In this document: piece by piece, positions 55,059 to 64,000 of the stretch | Numbering within the stretch: the stretch's first letter is position 1 | Layout of the letters: every line of letters begins with the position of its first letter | Assembly (NCBI GenBank): GCA_025617375.2 | Contig: JAMYGW020000001.1 | Coordinates: 1,054,001-1,118,000 of the forward strand | Direction of reading: 5' to 3' | Origin: Acarospora socialis | Lineage: Eukaryota; Ascomycota; Lecanoromycetes; Acarosporales; Acarosporaceae | DNA length: 64,000 nt | Made by a program: the position numbers and the translations under genes | Notes under the pieces: model-generated | Told to the model about the DNA's origin: nothing | The model's database searches: none | What the model saw: only the letters and a program-made list of their open reading frames with translations

Positions 55059-58000
55059 ACTCATTGTTTTGAGCACTGACAGCACTGACAGCTCTATGAC
55101 GTCTCGATCGACCGTGTAGTATCGGGCTCTGAACCTGATTTCGGACATGGAATTTGCCATCAGCTAAAAGTACATTATCTTTGTTGGATTGCCACCCAGG
55201 CATCTTCAAGCTCCAGTCGCTGATCCACAAGTCAAGTCTACTCCCAGACCTTGGACTGTACTTTACCATTAACGCCGGATGACTTGACGAATGTGCTACT
55301 CCCATCTTGCATGGTTCGTCCACCACAGGTGTGGAATTCTCTCTTTGCTCGGCACTCGGGGCGGAAGGTTTCTGGCTCTGCACTGGGTTTGCAGCAGACT
55401 TCGCTCAACAACATCCTACGGATGGCTTTTCCTTCTTTAGGCGTTATCGTGCTCTCTTTGAGTGGCCGAACTTCATGTCTCTCTATTTTGTAGGAATCCT
55501 ATCATACCAGAATTCTGCAACTACGGTCACACAGCGTAGAGACCAATACCTTCAAGTAGGGAGCATAGTACGGAGTCGCCCAAGCATGTGTGAAACCACG
55601 GCGGCTCCACCACAACCCGTCCAGACCCGACATAGACTCCCCACGATCGATGGACATTTGCGCGTGGGGGCGGTCGAGCGTCAGACGAAGCTTGGAAGCG
55701 ATCGGGCAGGTGAGGTTGCGGTATGGGTATGGGGTAGGGTGACCGTTTTATTATTGGAAGTCAGCCGCGGGCCTCCTGCCAGCCTCATCTTTTGGGCACG
55801 AATACTTCCACCAAGGTAACTACCGGATGGTCTCACCTGGCGGGGAATTTCCGTAACGGGGAAGACTGTCAGCCTGGCATTTCCCATCCGCACACCGTGA
55901 CTGGACCGAATACCAGCTTTATCGGCCAATCAGCTGGTGGCGCTGCCTAAAACACTAAAATTTGAGGTCAGAATGGCGGGAGGGGGATACTTTCCTCCGA
56001 CTCGTCGAGATGTTGTGGTGCAGACAAGTGCCTACCTTATTGTAGCGTTCCTGTACTCGTCATTCGGTGAGCCATGTGCTACTTCCAAAGGGAGCATGTT
56101 GTGGCTCTCCCTTTCGCCCTGCGCGTGCATGATGAACCCCACATTCTCGAACATTTATTGCCACAGCATGAACATGAACTCCACCAACCTTTACTCATCT
56201 GTCAAATCCGGGCCCAAATGATGCGGGAACCATCACTCCAGTAATTGCCCCGGGGACGAACTCCAGTCGTCTCTACGAACTCCAAATTCAATACCTCACT
56301 CCCCACGCAGACTTCCGGCTCAGGGCTTTGCGCCATACCGAACTACAGAAGGTAGGGGATATAATGTATCTACGGAGTACAGTATCTAGTATTCATCACG
56401 GCACGCACAGAGGAGGCGCTCTCGGGCATCCACGAGCCCCGAAAATCCCATTTGTCTGGGTTCGTCCTGGCAGAGACGGAGAGACGAAGACGAATGGCAG
56501 CGGCATGAGGCAGATGTCGGCAGTCGTCCAGTTGGGACGTCAGACCGTTATGTACGGAGTCATTGATCCATCCATGGTTGGGCCAGGCAGGGTGGGCGCC
56601 GCTGAGGCGCAGAAGGATCAGTCAGCCTGCGGCTACATATACTGTAATTGTATGAGCAGGGTTTTGCCCCGGGTTTCAGCATTGTTGTGGGATGTTGATG
56701 ACTTCTGTCACGACACGATCTGGGAGCTAGCTTATGTATGGTATCTATGGCCGGTGAACAATGACATTGTATGTAGGTAGCGTCGTTTCCAGGTTTCAGA
56801 CTTCTTTAGTATCTGTATTTTTCCTTGCGGGCCTCATAGGTCAGTCGGGATCTACCCTGATATAAACACCGGTGAGCAGACAAGAGAGGAGGAGCAAACC
56901 GGAAGTCGGCTTCGTGATGAAGGTTGCTATCTGATAGTGTACCTGTATTGTTCCTGGGTTTGACCTTACTGCCCACTCGATCCGATCTCGGATGGCAACG
57001 AGCAGTGGCGTCCTCGCGAGAGGAGGGAGATGGCGGTGTGATTCATTAGGGTGTTACTCAATGGCTGGGGTACTCCCTAGTTCGATCGAGAGATTTTTAT
57101 CTGAAGGGAGCAATCATGAGGATTTCAAGATCTGTTGCTAGTGAATGATGACGACGAGTGGAAATGTCAAGCTTTGTCCGCGCTGACCGGGAGCAAATGG
57201 AAAACAAGATGCCGTCCTAGGGAGCTTGGGAGAGACTCCTGTTGGTTTGTTCTCTCACTGTAGGACTTGGGAAATATTGATGGGTAAGGCATCACTTTTG
57301 GGTTGTTGTGAAAACCCTTACATATTCATTGCCGTGGGTGACTTAGGCTGTCAGACCCACGGAGCGAGAAGCGTCATGGCAGGGAACGGGCCGCAGTGGT
57401 AATCGATCTTCTGACGCCTCGGATTGCCCAGCTTACGAAGGTTACCTAACCTTCGCAACTCAACCCATTTTCGTTTCTTCCCCTTTGGGCACTTCAGGCG
57501 CGGGAGGTGGAGACGAGAGTGGAGAGGGCATGGCCCGATGTAGCCAGTCAGGCGGAGCGATGCGGTAATAGGGCAACGGTCAGATTGGGTATCGATCAGC
57601 CTTTCGGTATTGCTGAAGAGGTGGGCCGTGACGACTTACTCTTTTGTCATCATCAGTGTATCGTTCTTTGATGGGAGAAGGTGTGAGCCCTCGCCCAATG
57701 AACCAGTTGAAAGTACTATAGAACTTGATTGTCGGTGATTCTGCCGTTCTATTGTTGGGTATCGTTACCCAAAGCCATGACCTCAGTCATTTTCCCTGAT
57801 ATGTAACGCGCATTGTACGATGAGAATGACGGTAATGTACGTCTACGAATAGGAATAGGAATAGCAATAGCAAATACTTCGACCCAGGGAATAAACAGCT
57901 TCTTGCTTCACAATCTCCTTAGCCTCCGCATCGCGCCCTATCGACTCTCTCTCTCTATCTCTCTCTCTCTCTTTCTCCCTCACAACTTACCTACTTATTC

Positions 58001-58968
58001 CGTCCTTGTACGACTGCTTCTCCTTTCCACTACCACGCCAAGGGAATTCATGCAAACAAACGGTGGAATCGGCGTATCATTCGTCGCCAGTCATCGGTCG
58101 CCTGCACCATCCCCGGTCACACGCTGCAGGTGTACCCAACTTCTACCCCCCACCACCACTATCAGGATTAACCATCCACCATCCCACAAGCCACCAACCC
58201 GCCGAACCACTAACCCGTCTTGAATCCTTCTGGTCAGCTTGCTTCTGAGATCTGGGCTGGATATGGGTCCGGATAGCTAGACGTAAAGCTAGAGTATGGT
58301 AAGATAAGGTTGAAGGTAAAGCCAAAGCTCCGAGCTCTGGGACGAAAAGCCTTACTCCGTACAGGTAAACATCTTTAAAATTTCTTTAAACTCTTAGGCG
58401 GAGACGGACAGAGTTCGGAAGTGAAAGGCATCCAATCGTCGTGATGCGGGACGGATCGCCTCGTTCGCATTCGCTTTCTCTGTCGCAGTTGCAGTCGCAT
58501 CTTCTCGTCCATGTTCATGTTCCCATCGCGGTGCACCACAATAATAAAGATACCTGACCGGCCTTACCTACCCTACCTTACCTACCCTACCGTGTACTCT
58601 ACGCTTGAGTACCTTACTAGAGTCGCTATCCAGTGCTACTACGACACTATCACTACATCTGCTACTGCTTCTCCGTCGATTGTTAAAGTACCTTCCCTTG
58701 TCCTTCATGACAATATTAAATACAATCCCATAGTCTTCTACTTCTTATTATCATCACTACCTACATCTGTCTTTGATCGTCAGTTCTTACTGTTGTTGTG
58801 CGCACATACATCATCCTCTCTCATCGGTGATCATCGCTGTTGTGCCGTTTTAAATAAACCTGGCGTGACCACCGATAACATCCCACCTTTCTGTACGGAG
58901 TACCTACCTCCAACGGCCCCACACCGCCATTTTGCGTTGTGCGTCCCCGAAGGCCGCATCCCACAACA
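55059..58968. other. Long gene-free region upstream of the bZIP gene
   Basis: 3.9 kb, the longest gap here. I looked for spliced genes on both strands and found none with a family pattern. It holds a CCAATCAG box at 55925, a CT-rich microsatellite at 57946-57985, TACC/CTAC runs at 58560-58595 and several short frames. It may be an extended regulatory region and long 5' leader of the bZIP gene, a non-coding RNA locus, or an unrecognised fast-evolving gene. Confidence 0.5.
57946..57985. repeat. (CT)n microsatellite
   Basis: CTCTCTCTCT runs with two interruptions, about 1 kb upstream of the bZIP start. Confidence 0.8.
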
Positions 58969-60962
58969 ATGGCTCGCTTTGCGCAGAGCTTCGATCTCCA
59001 CCGACCATCACCGTCATCGGCAGATACCAAGCAGAGGTTTTCGGAAGAAGACGAGTCGAGCGTTCTGGATGAGAACATCCTCGACTCGTATACTCCAGAC
59101 ATGTCGCCCTTGACGGGAAATCGGAGGGACTCCTTCAGCGACAGCAACGCGAACTTCTCGCCCCGAGAAGATGGCTGGTCAGACTACACGCATCACGATG
59201 TGCATGGCCCGGTCCGTGTTTCGACCGGCTCGACGAACCCGTTCTTTGAACAGAGCAACAATCCTTTCATGAGGGCGCACACCTCCCAACCTACGGCATA
59301 TGCGCAGCAAAGCTCGACGTGGGCCATGGACGGTCCTTCGGGTTCTTGCACCCCCACTGCAGTTTACGACCACTTCCCGTCCGAGTACGAGCCACACTGT
59401 ACAGGGTCTTACTCTGCTGGCGCCGTGGGCTCGATCGATGCGACCACGTACGGAGGCCTTCCATATCAGACGGGCGCGGTGTTCGGAGGGGATGGATCGT
59501 TATCAACATCCCCAACAACTTCAGGCAAAGACTGGATGTCGATGAATTCGTCGGATCCATTGGAAACCCGCTCGATACCGAAGCGCATGCGTCCCGGGAG
59601 CCCTTCATACAGATCACATTCGCCATTACTGAGACGGGATGGCATCCGAAAGAAGAACGCTCGATTTGAGATACCTGCCGAGCGGAATCTCCAAAATATC
59701 GATCAGCTCATCGGCCTCACAAGCGACGAGCAAGAAATCAAGGAGCTGAAGCAGCAGAAACGCCTTCTCAGGAACAGACAAGCAGCGTACGACGTCCTTG
59801 TTTCTTGGTCCAATATACCACTTTGGTCGCGATGCCCGTGCTAATATGATACAGACTTGATTCCCGCCAACGGAAGAAGCAGCATACCGAGCGGTTGGAG
59901 GAAGAGAAGAAACATTTCACCACCATCATCACCGAACTGGAAGAGGCACTCGCCGAGATGAAGATACGAGAGAATGAGTGGGAACGGGAAAAGAACGAGT
60001 GGGCAGCATCGCAACAACAATGCAAGCAGTACATCGACAGCCTATTGCTGGAGAAAGAGGAGATGGTCCGAAGTCACACTCTCGAAACGGGTGATCTTCG
60101 CAAGAAGAACGCTTACCTCACCGAACATATTCAGAAGCTCGAGAGCACGGCCATGTCAGCGGTACCCAGTTCGTCTGGCTTCTCGGCCGATTTCTCCGAC
60201 TTCGAGAACCTCACCATGGACAGCAGTCCTTGGGATGATTTCTCCCTCGCCAACGACTTCTCCATCGACAACGATCCTCACCCAGACACGTCAATCGTGG
60301 TACTGCCGAAGAAGACGGAAAAGATTACAACGAAAGACGACGACCGGCCTGCCGGCTTGTTGCTCGTCCTGTTACTCTTCGGCGCCTTCGTCGCGTCCAA
60401 AAGCTCCACGACGTCGTCACCTTCGATTCCTCACTTGCCCGACGATGTGCGTGCGGCATCCGCCACCGTTCTTGACAACATCTTCAAGGATGCTGGCGTA
60501 CAACCGTCTGTGGACTCTCGCGTTACCCCCGCCAACCGCGTCGAAGCTCTCGAGCCCAGTCCATCGAGCACGGCGTGGCTAAGTTCTAAAACCACCCTTA
60601 GTGCCGCCGAGATCGCCGGCCTCTCGCACTCCCCTCTCGACGCCCTCCACCATCAGCTTGTCGACCCAACAAAAGAGCAGCTACGTGAACAGATCTTCTC
60701 CATGTCCGCTGACCAATACAACGGTGTCACATCGCATGACTTCATCACCGAGCAACACCCACCTTCGCAACATCGCCGTAACCTCGGCGAGGCCCTGGCT
60801 GCCATGCGGAACAACAACAAAGACTCCGCCGCCGAAGTCTACACGCGTAGTCTGATGTGGGACAAGGTGCCGGCCGAAGTCGTTCGTGACTTTGCGCGGA
60901 TGGTGTCCGAGTGCAGTTCGAGGAGCCAGCAGCAGCAGGATCGGAGTCCTATTGACGGCTGA
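58969..60962 (+). CDS. bZIP transcription factor with hydrophobic C-terminal segment
   Basis: Exons 58969-59786 and 59855-60962; 641 residues. The basic region spans the splice joint: QKRLLRNRQAA|LDSRQRKKQ, with the invariant N-x7-R spacing. A long zipper/coiled coil follows (HTERLEEEKKHFTTIITELE to about residue 370). The preceding segment, KKNARFEIPAERNLQNIDQL, is conserved in relatives I recall. At about 437-454, PAGLLLVLLLFGAFVAS is a 15-17-residue hydrophobic stretch flanked by charged and polar residues. Beyond it lies a mostly disordered region of ~185 residues. The N-terminal third is Ser/Pro/Tyr-rich, as in activation domains. DNA binding is certain by family; targets are unknown. 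Confidence 0.9.
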
Positions 60963-61990
60963 GCCTGGACCAGTCCTATCCAGTCAAGGTATCGACTCTA
61001 GACATTCTACTGCCGTACCATCTCCACTCTATGTCCATCGTGACCGTTTCTTTGTCAGTACTGTGCTACGACTTTAGCGCGTTCCCGCCTTTTCTCTCCT
61101 TTCCCTTACGACTTCACTTCATCCTAGACCGAACCTCAACAGGAGAGCAACGAACACGTCCCCCACGGGATGGAAACGCTTCGCCATATCGACAGAATGT
61201 ATCAGTCGACATACGTATTTTATCGTTCCACGACTATATGACCTTTTGTTCACCGGAAGGGGCTTTGGTATTTGATTTCGATTGTTCTTGACAAAGCAAG
61301 CGAGCGAGCGAGCATGATTGCATTTTGGATTTTACGACGTGTGATGGGATGGGATGTGGACGGCTAAAATGACTTTTACGAAAGCAACAACGACAGCGAC
61401 GTACTCTATTCTCTTTGTGCGGATTCTACTTACATTGACCTTCTATGGGAGGTTGTTTCATGAATGAGTTCGTGGGTGGATGTATGCAATCTACCTTCCC
61501 TCGCGCCATACCGCGGCGGCTTACCTGGTTACCTTCTTCGCGTGGTTTGAGGGGCTTGTTGGTTCTATGTTTTCTATGAGGTTGCGGCAATGATGAGGTG
61601 ATGAGGATGAGATGAGCATGATGATGTGGTATTGGGTATTGGTTTAGGGAGCGATGAGAGATCGAGGTTAAGAGCGTGCAGATAGGGAAGGGAGTGGAGG
61701 AAATTGTAGATAGAAAGGGGCACATACATATTGTACCTTCTCAAACCAGCTCATAGTTGAGTTTGGGTTGAGTCCAGAGGAGTGATAATCAACAAGATCA
61801 CGTACCATAAATAGTACCTTGCAGAACATCGTCAGCTCGTTGTACTTCGTACCCTCGGCCGGCACAAGAACTGAACAACTTCAAGCTGAACACAATACCT
61901 GTATAGTAATTATGACTATAACATATGTCTTCAACATGGCACAAATCCAATCAAAGATTGAAAATGGTTGCGTATATTCATATCCTACTT
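60963..61990. other. Intergenic after the bZIP gene
   Basis: About 1 kb with pyrimidine-rich and TGATGA-rich stretches (61590-61630). No coding support on either strand. Confidence 0.45.
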
Positions 61991-62335
61991 GACGCCTTGC
62001 CCCCAAACTCGCGTCACAGCATCCCTGATGAGTAAGAGAGGCTTCTGCACTATGGGCCTTTGCCCCCACATTCTCGTCACAGCATCCCTGATGAGTAAGA
62101 GTGGCTGTTGCACTATGGATCTTACTCCCAATTTTGTATCACAGCATCTCTGATGAGTAAGAGTGGCTTCTGCACTACGGGCTTTGCCCTCAAACTCATG
62201 TCACAGCATCTCTGATGAGTAAGAGTGGCTTCTGCACTACAGGCGTTGCCCCCAAGCTTGTGTTGCAGCCTTCCTGATGAGTAAGAGTGGCTTCTGCACT
62301 ACGGGCGTTGCCCCCAAACTCGCGTCACAGCAAGA
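61991..62335. repeat. 62-bp tandem minisatellite, about 5.6 copies
   Basis: Units start at GATGAGTAAGAGTGGCTTCT positions 62027, 62090, 62152, 62214 and 62276, spaced 63, 62, 62 and 62 bp, with a partial unit before. Copies differ by about 5-15 substitutions; the core GATGAGTAAGAG-GGCT-TTGCACTA is best kept. The period is not a multiple of three, and no long frame is maintained, so it is not a coding repeat. Confidence 0.9.
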
Positions 62336-62604
62336 TCATTATACTCACCTCCGTCAGCGAGGTTGCTGGGTCTTTTTACGTGCGGGTTCATGCGAGGTGA
62401 CTGGTCGCTGAAGCCAAGCCCCACCCTACGGAGCCGCTCGAGCAGGGTCCGACGAGGCTGAACCTTTAGCTCTTACCTTCAGTAATGGCTCCCACAGGTG
62501 GACTATAAGTATGGAAGTTTTCCTGCCAGTCGCCAAACACTTCAAGCTATCCGTATTTCTGGAGCTCTCGTCACTACTGCCGGCAGGATAGATTGTGAAC
62601 AGTC

Positions 62605-64000
62605 ATGGCGGAGACCGATGCTGATCAAGAGCTCGACCTAGGCCAAATGTGGGTCGATGCACAAGCCGAGTTCCAGAGAATGTTCCCTGGACGAAATCCC
62701 AGAAACCTCCCGTCCCTCAGGATCGAAGATGTTATCGGAATGATTAGCCAGAAGAAGGAGGCGGACGAGAAAGCCGGCGCAAAGTATAGGGTAGCCAAGG
62801 ACGTCTTGAACAAAACATTGACATGCATCCAAACTCTTGGTGCACTTGCCAACCAAGGCGCATCAATGGTCAGCCCTCTGTTTGCTTCCCGTCACACTGC
62901 AATAGACTTCCAATAGTCCTTCCTCAAATTCGAGTACAGCTCATCTGACAGACCTTCAGGTTTTCGGACCTAGCGATCTCTGTTTCAACGCGGTGTCGTA
63001 TCTTGTCACGGCTGCACAGAATTACAGCAAGATCTTCACCGGCGTTGCGGATCTCTTTGAGCGCATCTCGGCTTTCCTTGACCGATTCGAGGTCTATGCT
63101 AGACCAAAGTCTCTCGGTGTGCGGCTCGACGTGCATCTGAAGAAGATCATCCATGAACTCCTTCAGAGCTTTATAAGGATCTGTGGCATTTCTACGAAAA
63201 TCGCCAAAGAATCTAAGGTCTTACTCCGCTTGAAAGTGTTCAGCTTTGGCACAGACGAAGGCATTCAAGCGGAGCTCACTAAACTCGAGTCTCTTGTGCA
63301 GCGCGAGATTGGGATGAATGTGGCTCTGAACTTGGAGACTACCCAGATCAACCAAGCCAACACCACGACAGGATTTTCCGAGGTGAAAGGTTCTATGAAG
63401 ACCCTGGATGGCAAGGTTGAGGGTCTTTCATGTCAGCTAAGCGGTGTACCTGGTTTCCTAGAGCGGCAGGAGAACGCAGAAAAGCGCAAAGAGACTGACG
63501 ACATTAAGAAGAAGCATCGGGAGAAGATCAGGCTAGCGCTGAAACTCGAGTCCAAAGAGATCGAGCCCAATGAGAGCTGGCGTTCAATCCAAGAGGACTA
63601 TTTCAGTGACCAAGTACCCGGAACTGGACAATGGCTTATGGACGATTCTCAGTGGTCTACCTGGGCGGATACGCAAGCGTCCGCAGCGCCCATTTTCGCC
63701 TTGGAAGGGCGGGAGGGATTTGGTAAAAGCTACCTGTGTTCTACGGTCATTCGTAATCTCAAAAATCGATATCCGCCTGGTCGCCAGGACCCCCGAGTGT
63801 CTGTTGCTTATTATTACTTCGAGAAAGACAACAAAGATGAGAAGTCCGTCAATAAGGCCTTGAAGGCCCTTATATGGCAACTTACTCAGAATGATCCCGC
63901 TTATCAAAAGTCCGTCGCTCTTGCTTGTGACAAATCCGAGGAATTTGGTGTGACGCTCGAGTTATGGCAACAGTTGGTCATCAACCTCTCAAAGATGGAC
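62605..64000 (+). CDS. Goodbye-NACHT STAND (NLR-like) receptor, 3' end cut by window
   Basis: Exons 62605-62868 and 62960 to beyond 64000; 435 codons visible. N-terminal Goodbye-type domain, all helical: LGQMWVDAQAEFQRMFPGRN, IEDVIGMISQKK, then after the intron FGPSDLCFNAVSYLVTAAQN and FERISAFLDRFEVYARPKSL. A charged linker follows (ENAEKRKETDDIKKKHREK), then PGTGQWLMDDSQWSTW and the NACHT P-loop FALEGREGFGKSYLCSTVIR with Gly-Lys-Ser. VSVAYYYFEKDNKDEKSVNK fits the next strand. Such fungal NLRs detect ligands through C-terminal ankyrin, TPR or WD repeats, here off the edge, and signal immunity-like or cell-death responses. The intron is 91 bp. Confidence 0.88.

Noticed and set aside
55251-56780. 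Series of 80-170-codon plus-strand frames
   Set aside because: No conserved pattern, several mutually overlapping, no consistent introns; left as intergenic.
61991-62335. Could the 62-bp array be a CRISPR?
   Set aside because: The whole unit repeats with diverged copies; there are no short identical repeats separated by unique spacers, and the context is eukaryotic.
1-64000. tRNA and rRNA genes
   Set aside because: I looked for the T-loop GGTTCRANYCC pattern with pairing stems and found no convincing tRNA, and no rRNA sequence. A covariance-model scan would settle it.

Overview
This window looks like nuclear chromosomal DNA of a filamentous ascomycete (Pezizomycotina). Supporting signs are short GT-AG introns in almost every gene, a HET-domain gene, a Goodbye-NACHT STAND receptor, fungal-type cell-wall and cytoskeleton genes, and decayed transposons. 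The species cannot be named from the sequence. All gene models were built by hand, joining open frames at splice sites that restore family-conserved protein sequence. For almost every complete model the exon lengths sum to a multiple of three.

Layout, left to right: a PI-specific phospholipase C (cut by the left edge); a small cupin protein; a large coiled-coil protein of unknown role; oligosaccharyltransferase STT3; COP9 subunit 8; dynein intermediate chain; a 278-bp MITE; an intact FAD monooxygenase; then a graveyard at 17.5-20 kb (MFS C-terminal relic, DUF1772 relic, FAD-monooxygenase pseudogene). Next come F1Fo-ATP synthase subunit e and PMT2 protein O-mannosyltransferase. A 1.39-kb AT-rich block follows, in which one mariner-like element has jumped into another of its own family. 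Then an unknown conserved protein, a 15-exon MFS transporter lacking one splice acceptor, SLA1, a small Cys-rich secreted protein, a HET-domain gene with an in-frame TGA, ATP synthase subunit 4, a protein kinase, a membrane-anchored pirin, NOC4, a Sel1-repeat Nif1-like protein, an F-box protein, TFIIF beta, a five-finger CCCH protein, a 3.9-kb gene-free stretch leading to a bZIP factor with a hydrophobic segment, a 62-bp minisatellite, and the start of a Goodbye-NACHT receptor that runs off the right edge.

Most genes are unrelated housekeeping functions: two ER glycosylation enzymes, two ATP synthase subunits, endocytosis, ribosome biogenesis and transcription. Decay is concentrated in the accessory genes: the MFS transporter, the HET gene and the monooxygenase remnants. 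The remnants at 15.6-20 kb have the gene types of a secondary-metabolism locus and may be the remains of one. I did not find a clear new multi-gene system. The best leads are the self-nested element, the decaying accessory genes, two ultra-short introns (32 and 37 nt), a possibly membrane-tethered bZIP protein, and the minisatellite upstream of the NLR gene.
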